NCBI RefSeq assembly: GCF_050947875.1
Contig: NW_027460394.1
Span: forward strand, 24,293 to 88,292
DNA length: 64,000 nt
Source of the DNA: Dermacentor variabilis
Lineage: Eukaryota; Arthropoda; Arachnida; Ixodida; Ixodidae
Direction: 5' to 3'
The notes under the pieces are model-generated. The model saw only the letters and a program-made list of their open reading frames with translations, had not been told where the DNA came from and searched no databases. The position numbers and the translations under genes are program-made. Below are positions 36,412 through 49,000 of the stretch, one piece after another. Numbering within the stretch: the first letter of the stretch is position 1; each line of letters starts with the position of its first letter.

Positions 36412-38201
36412 CCATGTGCGGGTGCTAAAAAGAGCAGCATCGGCATGCTTTTCACGTCGTTTGGTAGAAATCCACGCGCGCGTTCTGCCAAAAGCACCAT
36501 TTGCATGCCTATCGTGTGGTTTTGCAGAAAACTGCGTCCGCGTCTACCAAAAGATGCATGCGCATGCTTAAAACGCGTTTTGGCACAAATCCATGTGCGG
36601 GTGCTAAAAAGAGCAGCATCGGCATGCTTTTCACGTCGTTTGGTAGAAATCCACGCGCGCGTTCTGCCAAAAGCACGATTTGCATGCATATCGTGTGGTT
36701 TTGCAGAAAACTGCGTCCGCGTCTGCCAAAAGATGCATGCGCATGCTAAAAACGCGTTTTGGCACAAATCCATGTGCGGATGTTAAAAAGAGCAGCATCG
36801 GCATGCTTTTCACGTCGTTTGGTAGAAATCCACGCGCGCGTTCTGCCAAAAGCACCATTTGCATGCATATCGTGTGGTTTTGCAGAAAACTGCGTCCGCG
36901 TCTACCAAAAGATGCATGCGCATGCTTAAAACGCGTTTTGGCACAAATCCATGTGCGGGTGCTAAAAAGAGCAGCATCGGCATGCTTTTCACGTCGTTTG
37001 GTAGAAATCCACACGCGCGTTCTGCCAAAAGCACCATTTGCATGCCTATTGTGTGGTTTTGCAGAAAACAGCGTCCGCGTCTACCAAAAGATCCATGCGC
37101 ATGCTTAAAACGCGCTTTGGCACAAATCCATGTGCGGATGTTAAAAAGAGCAGCATCGGCATGCTTTTCACGTCGTTTGGTAGAAATCCACGCGCGCGTT
37201 CTGCCAAAAGCACCATTTGCATGCATATCGTGTGGTTTTGCAGAAAACTGCGTCCACGTCTACCAAAAGACGAATGAGCATGCTTAAAACGCGCTTTGGC
37301 ACAAATCCATGTGCGGATGTTAAAAAGAGCAGCATCGGCATGCTTTTCACGTAGTTTGGTAGAAATCCACGCGCGCGTTCTGCCAAAAGCACCATTTGCA
37401 TGCCTATCGTGTGGTTTTGCAGAAAACTGCGTCCGCGTCTACCAAAAGATGCATGCGCATGCTTAAAACGCGCTTTGGCACAAATCCATGTGCGGATGCT
37501 AAAAAGAGCAGCATCGGCATGCTTTTCACGTCGTTTGGTAGAAATCCACGCGCTCGTTCTGCCAAACGCACCATTTGCATGCATATCGTGTGGTTTTGCA
37601 GAAAACTGCGTCCGCGTCTATCAAAAGATGCATGCGCATGCTAAAAACGCGTTTTGGCACAAATCCATGTGCGGGTGCTAAAAAGAGCAGCATCGGCATG
37701 CTTTTCACGTCGTTTGGTAGAAATCCACGCGCGCGTTCTGCCAAAAGCACCATTTGCATGCATATCGTGTGGTTTTGCAGAAAACTGCGTCCACGTCTAC
37801 CAAAAGATGCATGCGCATGCTTAAAACGCGCTTTGGCACAAATCCATGTGCGGATGTTAAAAAGAGCAGCATCGGCATGCTTTTCACGTTGTTTGGTAGA
37901 AATCCACGCGCGCGTTCTGCCAAAAGCACCATTTGCATGCCTATCGTTTGGTTTTGCAGAAAACTGCGTCCGCGTCTACCAAAAGATGCATGCGCATGCT
38001 TAAAACGCGCTTTGGCACAAATCCATGTGCGGATGCTAAAAAGAGCAGCATCGGCATGCTTTTCACGTCGTTTGGTAGAAATCCACGCGCTCGTTCTGCC
38101 AAAAGCACCATTTGCATGCATATCGTGTGGTTTTGCAGAAAACTGCGTCCGCGTCTACCAAAAGATGCATGCGCATGCTAAAAACGCGTTTTGGCACAAA
38201 T
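36412..38201 (+). repeat. 10-monomer (1,790 bp) tandem duplication, copy 1
   Basis: Matches the adjacent 38202-39991 and continues to match up to about 40121. The only difference I found is T at 37249 against A at 39039. Shared private variants include 'aaaacagcgtcc', 'gatccatgcgc', 'cgaatgagcatg', 'cacgtagtttgg', 'ccaaacgcacc', 'gtctatcaaaag' and 'tatcgtttgg'. The left boundary lies near 36412, where copy 1 still has cgcgcttt upstream and copy 2 has cgcgtttt. Confidence 0.92.
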
Positions 38202-39991
38202 CCATGTGCGGGTGCTAAAAAGAGCAGCATCGGCATGCTTTTCACGTCGTTTGGTAGAAATCCACGCGCGCGTTCTGCCAAAAGCACCATTTGCATGCCT
38301 ATCGTGTGGTTTTGCAGAAAACTGCGTCCGCGTCTACCAAAAGATGCATGCGCATGCTTAAAACGCGTTTTGGCACAAATCCATGTGCGGGTGCTAAAAA
38401 GAGCAGCATCGGCATGCTTTTCACGTCGTTTGGTAGAAATCCACGCGCGCGTTCTGCCAAAAGCACGATTTGCATGCATATCGTGTGGTTTTGCAGAAAA
38501 CTGCGTCCGCGTCTGCCAAAAGATGCATGCGCATGCTAAAAACGCGTTTTGGCACAAATCCATGTGCGGATGTTAAAAAGAGCAGCATCGGCATGCTTTT
38601 CACGTCGTTTGGTAGAAATCCACGCGCGCGTTCTGCCAAAAGCACCATTTGCATGCATATCGTGTGGTTTTGCAGAAAACTGCGTCCGCGTCTACCAAAA
38701 GATGCATGCGCATGCTTAAAACGCGTTTTGGCACAAATCCATGTGCGGGTGCTAAAAAGAGCAGCATCGGCATGCTTTTCACGTCGTTTGGTAGAAATCC
38801 ACACGCGCGTTCTGCCAAAAGCACCATTTGCATGCCTATTGTGTGGTTTTGCAGAAAACAGCGTCCGCGTCTACCAAAAGATCCATGCGCATGCTTAAAA
38901 CGCGCTTTGGCACAAATCCATGTGCGGATGTTAAAAAGAGCAGCATCGGCATGCTTTTCACGTCGTTTGGTAGAAATCCACGCGCGCGTTCTGCCAAAAG
39001 CACCATTTGCATGCATATCGTGTGGTTTTGCAGAAAACAGCGTCCACGTCTACCAAAAGACGAATGAGCATGCTTAAAACGCGCTTTGGCACAAATCCAT
39101 GTGCGGATGTTAAAAAGAGCAGCATCGGCATGCTTTTCACGTAGTTTGGTAGAAATCCACGCGCGCGTTCTGCCAAAAGCACCATTTGCATGCCTATCGT
39201 GTGGTTTTGCAGAAAACTGCGTCCGCGTCTACCAAAAGATGCATGCGCATGCTTAAAACGCGCTTTGGCACAAATCCATGTGCGGATGCTAAAAAGAGCA
39301 GCATCGGCATGCTTTTCACGTCGTTTGGTAGAAATCCACGCGCTCGTTCTGCCAAACGCACCATTTGCATGCATATCGTGTGGTTTTGCAGAAAACTGCG
39401 TCCGCGTCTATCAAAAGATGCATGCGCATGCTAAAAACGCGTTTTGGCACAAATCCATGTGCGGGTGCTAAAAAGAGCAGCATCGGCATGCTTTTCACGT
39501 CGTTTGGTAGAAATCCACGCGCGCGTTCTGCCAAAAGCACCATTTGCATGCATATCGTGTGGTTTTGCAGAAAACTGCGTCCACGTCTACCAAAAGATGC
39601 ATGCGCATGCTTAAAACGCGCTTTGGCACAAATCCATGTGCGGATGTTAAAAAGAGCAGCATCGGCATGCTTTTCACGTTGTTTGGTAGAAATCCACGCG
39701 CGCGTTCTGCCAAAAGCACCATTTGCATGCCTATCGTTTGGTTTTGCAGAAAACTGCGTCCGCGTCTACCAAAAGATGCATGCGCATGCTTAAAACGCGC
39801 TTTGGCACAAATCCATGTGCGGATGCTAAAAAGAGCAGCATCGGCATGCTTTTCACGTCGTTTGGTAGAAATCCACGCGCTCGTTCTGCCAAAAGCACCA
39901 TTTGCATGCATATCGTGTGGTTTTGCAGAAAACTGCGTCCGCGTCTACCAAAAGATGCATGCGCATGCTAAAAACGCGTTTTGGCACAAAT
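38202..39991 (+). repeat. 10-monomer tandem duplication, copy 2
   Basis: Second copy, extending in partial third-copy fashion to about 40121, where 'ccgggtctacc' ends the match. A difference rate of about 1 in 1,900 bp makes this the youngest event readable in the window. Ten is not a multiple of six, so the exchange was out of register with the 6-monomer unit. Confidence 0.92.
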
Positions 39992-40329
39992 CCATGTGCG
40001 GGTGCTAAAAAGAGCAGCATCGGCATGCTTTTCACGTCGTTTGGTAGAAATCCACGCGCGCGTTCTGCCAAAAGCACCATTTGCATGCCTATCGTGTGGT
40101 TTTGCAGAAAACTGCGTCCGGGTCTACCAAAAGATGCATGCGCATGCTTAAAACGCGCTTTGGCACAAATCCATGTGCGGATGTTAAAAAGAGCAGCATC
40201 GGCATGCTTTTCACGTCGTTTGGAAGAAATCCACGCGCGCGTTCTGCCAAAAGAACCATTTGCATGCATATCGTGTGGTTTTGCAGAAAACTGCGTCCGC
40301 GTCTACCAAAAGATGCATGCGCATGCTTA

Positions 40330-41877
40330 AAACGCGCTTTGGCACAAATCCATGTGCGGATGCTAAAAAGAGCAGCATCGGCATGCTTTTCACGTCGTTT
40401 GGTAGAAATCCACGCGCGCGTTCTGCCAAAAGCACGATTTGCATGCATATCGTGTGGTTTTGCAGAAAACTGCGTCCGCGTCTACCAAAAGATGCATGCG
40501 CATGCTAAAAACGCGTTTTGGCACAAATCTATGTGCGGATGTTTAAAAGAGCAGCATCGGCATGCTTTTCACGTCGTTTGGTAGAAATTCACGCGCGCGT
40601 TCTGCCAAAAGCACCATTTGCATGCATATCGTGTGGTTTTGCAGAAAACTGCGTCCGCGTCTACCAAAAGATGCATGCGCATGCTTAAAACGCGTTTTGG
40701 CACAAATCCATGTGCGGGTGCTAAAAAGAGCGGCATCGGCATGCTTTTCACGTCGTTTGGTAGAAATCCACACGCGCGTTCTGCCAAAAGCACCATTTGC
40801 ATGCCTATTGTGTGGTTTTGCAGAAAACTGCGTCCGCGTCTACCAAAAGATGCATGCGCATGCTTAAAACGCGCTTTGGCACAAATCCATGTGCGGATGT
40901 TAAAAAGAGCAGCATCGGCATGCTTTTCACGTCGTTTGGTAGAAATCCACGCGCGTTCTGCCAAAAGCACCATTTGCATGCATATCGTGTGGTTTTGCAG
41001 AAAACTGCGTCCGCGTCTACCAAAAGATGCATGCGCATGCTTAAAACGCGCTTTGGCACAAATCCATGTGCGGATGTTAAAAAGAGTAGCATCGGCATGC
41101 TTTTCACGTTGTTTGGTAGAAATCCACGCGCGCGTTCTGCCAAAAGCACCATTTGCATGCCTATCGTGTGGTTTTGCAGAAAACTGCGTCCGCGTCTACC
41201 AAAAGATGCATGCGCATGCTTAAAACGCGCTTTGGCACAAATCCATGTGCGGGTGCTAAAAAGAGCAGCATCGGCATGCTTTTCACGTCGTTTGGTAGAA
41301 ATCCACGCGCGCGTTCTGCCAAAAGCACCATTTGCATGCCTATCGTGTGGTTTTGCAGAAAACTGCGTCCGCGTCTACCAAAAGATGCATGCGCATGCTT
41401 AAAACGCGTTTTGGCACAAATCCATGTGCGGGTGCTAAAAAGAGCAGCATCGGCATGCTTTTCACGTCGTTTGGTAGAAATCCACGCGCGCGTTCTGCCA
41501 AAAGCACGATTTGCATGCATATCGTGTGGTTTTGCAGAAAACTGCGTCCGCGTCTACCAAAAGATGCATGCGCATGCTAAAAACGCGTTTTGGCACAAAT
41601 CCATGTGCGGATGTTAAAAAGAGCAGCATCGGCATGCTTTTCACGTCGTTTGGTAGAAATCCACGCGCGCGTTCTGCCAAAAGCACCATTTGCATGCATA
41701 TCGTGTGGTTTTGCAGAAAACTGCGTCCGCGTCTACCAAAAGATGCATGCGCATGCTTAAAACGCGTTTTGGCACAAATCCATGTGCGGGTGCTAAAAAG
41801 AGCAGCATCGGCATGCTTTTCACGTCGTTTGGTAGAAATCCACACGCGCGTTCTGCCAAAAGCACCATTTGCATGCC
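40330..41877 (+). repeat. Copy of 34.6-36.1 kb (32-monomer offset)
   Basis: Corresponds to 34602-36137 with an offset of 5,728 bp, changing to 5,726 bp after a 2-bp deletion in the C/G palindrome near 40951 (cacgcgcgtt instead of cacgcgcgcgtt). The match ends where 36138 continues gcatgcat and this copy continues gcatgcctattg. Confidence 0.8.
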
Positions 41878-42893
41878 TATTGTGTGGTTTTGCAGAAAAC
41901 AGCGTCCGCGTCTACCAAAAGATGCATGCGCATGCTTAAAACGCGCTTTGGCACAAATCCATGTGCGGATGTTAAAAAGAGCAGCATCGGCATGCTTTTC
42001 ACGTCGTTTGGTAGAAATCCACGCGCGCGTTCTGCCAAAAGCACCATTTGCATGCATATCGTGTGGTTTTGCAGAAAACTGCGTCCACGTCTACCAAAAG
42101 ATGCATGCGCATGCTTAAAACGCGCTTTGGCACAAATCCATGTGCGGATGTTAAAAAGAGCAGCATCGGCATGCTTTTCACGTTGTTTGGTAGAAATCCA
42201 CGCGCGCGTTCTGCCAAAAGCACCATTTGCATGCCTATCGTGTGGTTTTGCAGAAAACTGCGTCCGCGTCTACCAAAAGATGCATGCGCATGCTTAAAAC
42301 GCGCTTTGGCACAAATCCATGTGCGGATGCTAAAAAGAGCAGCATCGGCATGCTTTTCACGTCGTTTGGTAGAAATCCACGCGCTCGTTCTGCCAAAAGC
42401 ACCATTTGCATGCATATCGTGTGGTTTTGCAGAAAACTGCGTCCGCGTCTACCAAAAGATGCATGCGCATGCTAAAAACGCGTTTTGGCACAAATCCATG
42501 TGCGGGTGCTAAAAAGAGCAGCATCGGCATGCTTTTCACGTCGTTTGGTAGAAATCCACGCGCGCGTTCTGCCAAAAGCACCATTTGCATGCATATCGTG
42601 TGGTTTTGCAGAAAACTGCGTCCACGTCTACCAAAAGATGCATGCGCATGCTTAAAACGCGCTTTGGCACAAATCCATGTGCGGATGTTAAAAAGAGCAG
42701 CATCGGCATGCTTTTCACGTTGTTTGGTAGAAATCCACGCGCGCGTTCTGCCAAAAGCACCATTTGCATGCCTATCGTTTGGTTTTGCAGAAAACTGCGT
42801 CCGCGTCTACCAAAAGATGCATGCGCATGCTTAAAACGCGCTTTGGCACAAATCCATGTGCGGATGCTAAAAAGAGCAGCATCGGCATGCTTT
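41878..42893 (+). repeat. Local 3-monomer duplication next to the 10-monomer family
   Basis: Monomers starting at 41878, 42057 and 42236 recur at 42415, 42594 and 42773 (offset 537 bp), sharing 'cgtccacgtc' and 'cgcgctcgtt'. The same monomers, further mutated, make up part of the 10-monomer duplication at 36.4-40 kb, so this area may resemble its progenitor. Confidence 0.7.
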
Positions 42894-45800
42894 TCACGTC
42901 GTTTGGTAGAAATCCACGCGCTCGTTCTGCCAAAAGCACCATTTGCATGCATATCGTGTGGTTTTGCAGAAAACTGCGTCCGCGTCTACCAAAAGATGCA
43001 TGCGCATGCTAAAAACGCGTTTTGGCACAAATCCATGTGCGGGTGCTAAAAAGAGCAGCATCGGCATGCTTTTCACGTCGTTTGGTAGAAATCCACGCGC
43101 GCGTTCTGCCAAAAGCACCATTTGCATGCCTATCGTGTGGTTTTGCAGAAAACTGCGTCCGCGTCTACCAAAAGATGCATGCGCATGCTTAAAACGCGCT
43201 TTGGCACAAATCCATGTGCGGATGTTAAAAAGAGCAGCATCGGCATGCTTTTCACGTCGTTTGGAAGAAATCCACGCGCGCGTTCTGCCAAAAGCACCAT
43301 TTGCATGCATATCGTGTGGTTTTGCAGAAAACTGCGTCCGCGTCTACCAAAAGATGCATGCGCATGCTTAAAACGCGTTTTGGCACAAATCCATGTGCGG
43401 GTGCTAAAAAGAGCAGCATCGGCATGCTTTTCACGTCGTTTGGTAGAAATCCACGCGCGCGTTCTGCCAAAAGCACCATTTGCATGCCTATCGTGTGGTT
43501 TTGCAGAAAACTGCGTCCGCGTCTACCAAAAGATGCATGCGCATGCTTAAAACGCGTTTTGGCACAAATCCATGTGCGGGTGCTAAAAAGAGCAGCATCG
43601 GCATGCTTTTCACGTCGTTTGGTAGAAATCCACGCGCGCGTTCTGCCATAAGCACGATTTGCATGCATATCGTGTGGTTTTGCAGAAAACTGCGTCCGCG
43701 TCTACCAAAAGATGCATGCGCATGCTAAAAACGCGTTTTGGCACAAATCCATGTGCGGATGTTAAAAAGAGCAGCATCGGCATGCTTTTCACGTCGTTTG
43801 GTAGAAATCCACGCGCGCGTTCTGCCAAAAGCACCATTTGCATGCATATCGTGTGGTTTTGCAGAAAACTGCGTCCGCGTCTACCAAAAGATGCATGCGC
43901 ATGCTTAAAACGCGTTTTGGCACAAATCCATGTGCGGGTGCTAAAAAGAGCAGCATCTGCATGCTTTTCACGTCGTTTGGTAGAAATCCACGCGCGCGTT
44001 CTGCCAAAAGCACCATTTGCATGCCTATCGTGTGGTTTTGCAGAAAACTGCGTCCGCGTCTACCAAAAGATGCATGCGCATGCTAAAAACGCGTTTTGGC
44101 ACAAATCCATGTGCGGATGTTAAAAAGAGCAGCATCGGCATGCTTTTCACGTCGTTTGGTAGAAATCCACGCGCGCGTTCTGCCAAAAGCACCATTTGCA
44201 TGCATATCGTGTGGTTTTGCAGAAAACTGCGTCCGCGTCTACCAAAAGATGCATGCGCATGCATAAAACGCGTTTTGGCACAAATCCATGTGCGGGTGCT
44301 AAAAAGAGCAGCATCGGCATGCTTTTCACGTCGTTTGGTAGAAATCCACGCGCGCGTTCTGCCAAAAGCACCATTTGCAAGCATATCGTGTGGTTTTGCA
44401 GAAAACTGCGTCCGCGTCTACCAAAAGATGCATGCGCATGCTTAAAACGCGTTTTGGCACAAATCCATGTGCGGGTGCTAAAAAGAGCAGCATCGGCATG
44501 CTTTTCACGTCGTTTGGTAGAAATCCACGCGCGCGTTCTGCCAAAAGCACCATTTGCATGCCTATCGTGTGGTTTTGCAGAAAACTGCTTCCGCGTCTAC
44601 CAAAAGATGCATGCGCATGCTAAAAACGCGTTTTGGCACAAATCCATGTGCGGATGTTAAAAAGAGCAGCATCGGCATGCTTTTCACGTCGTTTGGTAGA
44701 AATCCACGCGCGCGTTCTGCCAAAAGCACCATTTGCATGCATATCGTGTGGTTTTGCAGAAAACTGCGTCCGCGTCTACCAAAAGATGCATGCGCATGCA
44801 TAAAACGCGTTTTGGCACAAATCCATGTGCGGGTGCTAAAAAGAGCAGCATCGGCATGCTTTTCACGTCGTTTGGTAGAAATCCACGCGCGCGTTCTGCC
44901 AAAAGCACCATTTGCATGCATATCGTGTGGTTTTGCAGAAAACTGCGTCCGCGTCTACCAAAAGATGCATGCGCATGCTTAAAACGCGTTTTGGCACAAA
45001 TCCATGTGCGGGTGCTAAAAAGAGCAGCATCGGCATTCTTTTCACGTCGTTTGGTAGAAATCCACGCGCGCGTTCTGCCAAAAGCACCATTTGCATGCAT
45101 ATCGTGTGGTTTTGCAGAAAACTGCGTCCGCGTCTACCAAAAGATGCATGCGCATGCTAAAAACGCGTTTTGGCACAAATCCATGTGCGGATGTTAAAAA
45201 GAGCAGCATCGGCATGCTTTTCACGTTGTTTGGTAGAAATCCACGCGCGCGTTCTGCCAAAAGCACCATTTGCATGCCTATCGTGTGGTTTTGCAGAAAA
45301 CTGCGTCCGCGTCTACCAAAAGATGCATGCGCATGCTTAAAACGCGCTTTGGCACAAATCCATGTGCGGATGTTAAGAAGAGCAGCATCGGCATGCTTTT
45401 CAGGTCGTTTGGTAGAAATCTACGCGCGCGTTCTGCCAAAAGCACCATTTGCATGCATATCGTGTGGTTTTCCAGAAAACTGCGTCCGCGTCTACCAAAA
45501 GATGCATGCGCATGCTTAAAACGCGTTTTGGCACAAAACCATGTGCGGGTGCTAAAAAGACCAGCATCGGCATGCTTTTCACGTCGTTTGGTAGAAATCC
45601 ACGCGCGCGTTCTGCCAAAAGCACCATTTGGATGCATATCGTGTGGTTTTGCAGAAAACTGCGTCCGCGTCTACCAAAAGATGCATGCGCATGCTAAAAA
45701 CGCGTTTTGGCACAAATCCATGTGCGGATGTTAAAAAGAGCAGCATCGGCATGCTTTTCACGTCGTTTGGTAGAAATCCACGCGCGCGTTCTGCCAAAAG

Positions 45801-46045
45801 CACCATTTGCATGCATATCGTGTGGTTTTGCAGAAAACTGCGTCCGCGTTTACCAAAAGATGCATGCGCATGCATAAAACGCGTTTTGGCACAAATCCAT
45901 GTGCGGATGTTAAAAAGAGCAGCATGGGCATGCTTTTCACGTCGTTTGGTAGAAATCCACGCGCGCGTTCTGCCAAAAGCACCATTTGCATGCCTATCGT
46001 GTGGTTTTGCAGAAAACTGCGTCCGCGTCTACCAAAAGATGCATG
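42894..46045 (+). repeat. Copy of 16.59-19.74 kb (147-monomer offset)
   Basis: About 3.15 kb corresponding to 16590-19740 with a constant offset of 26,304 bp. The right part, 45270-46000, has extra substitutions: 'gttaagaagagc' (about 45374), 'aatctacgcg' (about 45418), 'ttccagaaaac' (about 45470), 'acaaaaccatg' (about 45537), 'agaccagcatc' (about 45559), 'gcatgggcatg' (about 45924). The local excess in this copy is unusual for the array. Confidence 0.85.
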
Positions 46046-49000
46046 CGCATGCTAAAAACGCGTTTTGGCACAAATCCATGTGCGGGTGCTAAAAAGAGCA
46101 GCATCGGCATGCTTTTCACGTTGTTTGGTAGAAATCCACGCGCGCGTTCTGCCAAAAGCACCATTTGCTGCCTATCGTGTGGTTTTGCAGGAAACTGCGT
46201 CCGCGTCTACGAAAAGATGCATGCGCATGCTTAAAACGCGCTTTGGCACAAATCCATGTGCGGATGCTAAAAAGAGCAGCATCGGCATGCTTTTCACGTC
46301 GTTTGGTAGAAATCCACGCGCGCGTTCTGCCAAAAGCACGATTTGCATGCATATCGTGTGGTTTTGCAGAAAACTGCGTCCGCGTCTACCAAAAGATGCA
46401 TGCGCATGCTAAAAACGCGTTTTGGCACAAATCCATGTGCGGATGTTAAAAAGAGCAGCATCGGCATGCTTTTCACGTCGTTTGGTAGAAATCCACGCGC
46501 GCGTTCTGCCAAAAGCACCATTTGCATGGATATCGTGTGGTTTTGCAGAAAACTGCGTCCGCGTCTACCAAAAGATGCATGCGCATGCTTAAAACGCGTT
46601 TTGGCACAAATCCATGTGCGGGTGCTAAAAAGAGCAGCATCGGCATGCTTTTCACGTCGTTTGGTAGAAATCCACACGCGCGTTCTGCCAAAAGCACCAT
46701 TTGCATGCCTATTGTGTGGTTTTGCAGAAAACTGCGTCCGCGTCTACCAAAAGATGCATGCGCATGCTTAAAACGCGCTTTGGCACAAATCCATGTGCGG
46801 ATGTTAAAAAGAGTAGCATCGGCATGCATTTCACGTTGTTTGGTAGAAATCCACGCGCGCGTTCTGCCAAAAGCACCATTTGCATGCCTATCGTGTGGTT
46901 TTGCAGAAAACTGCGTCCGCGTCTACCAAAAGATGCATGCGCATGCTTAAAACGCGCTTTGGCACAAATCCATGTGCGGATGCTAAAAAGAGCAGCATCG
47001 GCATGCTTTTCACGTCGTTTGGTAGAAATCCACGCGCGCGTTCTGCCAAAAGCACGATTTGCATGCATATCGTGTGGTTTTGCAGAAAACTGCGTCCGCG
47101 TCTACCAAAAGATGCATGCGCATGCTAAAAACGCGTTTTGGCACAAATCCATGTGCGGATGTTAAAAAGAGCAGCATCGGCATGCTTTTCACGTCGTTTG
47201 GTAGAAATCCACGCGCGCGTTCTGCCAAAAGCACCATTTGCATGCATATCGTGTGGTTTTGCAGAAAACTGCGTCCGCGTCTACCAAAAGATGCATGCGC
47301 ATGCTAAAAACGCGTTTTGGCACAAATCCATGTGCGGAAGTTAAAAAGAGCAGCATCGGCATGCTTTTCACGTCGTTTGGTAGAAATCCACGCGCGCGTT
47401 CTGCCAAAAGCACCATTTGCATGCATATCGTGTGGTTTTGCAGAAAACTGCGTCCGCGTCTACCAAAAGATGCATGCGCATGCTTAAAACGCGTTTTGGC
47501 ACAAATCCATGTGCGCGTGCTAAAAAGAGCAGCATCGGCATGCTTTTCACGTCGTTTGGTAGAAATCCACGCGCGCGTTCTGCCAAAAGCACCATTTGCA
47601 TGCCTATTGTGTGGTTTTGCAGAAAACTGCGTCCGCGTCTACCAAAAGATGCATGCGCATGCTTAAAACGCGCTTTGGCACAAATCCATGTGCGGATGTT
47701 AAAAAGAGCAGCATCGGCATGCTTTTCACGTCGTTTGGTAGAAATCCACGCGCGCGTTCTGCCAAAAGCACCATTTGCAAGCATATCGTGTGGGTTTGCA
47801 GAAAACTGCGTCCGCGTCTACCAAAAGATGCATGCGCATGCTTAAAACGCGCTTTGGCACAAATCCATGTGCGGATGCTAAAAAGAGCAGCATCGGCATG
47901 CTTTTCACGTCGTTTGGTAGAAATCCACGCGCGCGTTCTGCCAAAAGCACCATTTGCATGCCTATCGTGTGGTTTTGCAGAAAACTGCGTCCGCGTCCAC
48001 CAAAAGATGCATGCGCATGCTTAAAACGCGCTTTGGCACAAATCCATGTGCGGGTGCTAAAAAGAGCAGCATCGGCATGCTTTTCACGTCGTTTGGTAGA
48101 AATCCACGCGCGCGTTCTTCCAAAAGCACCATTTGCATGCCTATCGTGTGGTTTTGCAGAAAACTGCGTCCGCGTCTACCAAAAGATGCATGCGCATGCT
48201 TAAAACGCGTTTTGGCACAAATCCATGTGCGGGTGCTAAAAAGAGCAGCATCGGCATGCTTTTCACGTCGTTTGGTAGAAATCCACGCGCGCGTTCTGCC
48301 AAAAGCACCATTTGCATGCATATCGTGTGGTTTTGCAGAAAACTGCGTCCGCGTCTACCAAAAGATGCATGCGCATGCTAAAAACGCGTTTTGGCACAAA
48401 TCCATGTGCGGATGTTAAAAAGAGCAGCATCGGCATGCTTTTCACGTCGTTTGGTAGAAATCCACGCGCGCGTTCTGCCAAAAGCACCATTTGCATGCAT
48501 ATCGTGTGGTTTTGCAGAAAACTGCGTCCGCTTCTACCAAAAGATGCATGCGCATGCTTAAAACGCGTTTTGGCACAAATCCATGTGCGGGTGCTAAAAA
48601 GAGCAGCATCGGCATGCTTTTCACGTCGTTTGGTAGAAATCCACACGCGCGTTCTGCCAAAAGCACCATTTGCATGCCTATTGTGTGGTTTTGCAGAAAA
48701 CTGCGTCCGCGTCAACCAAAAGATGCATGCGCATGCTTAAAACGCGCTTTGGCACAAATCCATGTGCGGATGTTAAAAAGAGCAGCATCGGCATGCTTTT
48801 CACGTCGTTTGGTAGAAATCCACGCGCGCGTTCTGCCAAAAGCACCATTTGCATGCATATCGTGTGGTTTTGCAGAAAACTGCGTCCGCGTCTACCAAAA
48901 GATGCATGCGCATGCTTAAAACGCGCTTTGGCACAAATCCATGTGCGGATGTTAAAAAGAGCAGCATCGGCATGCTTTTCACGTCGTTTGGTAGAAATCC

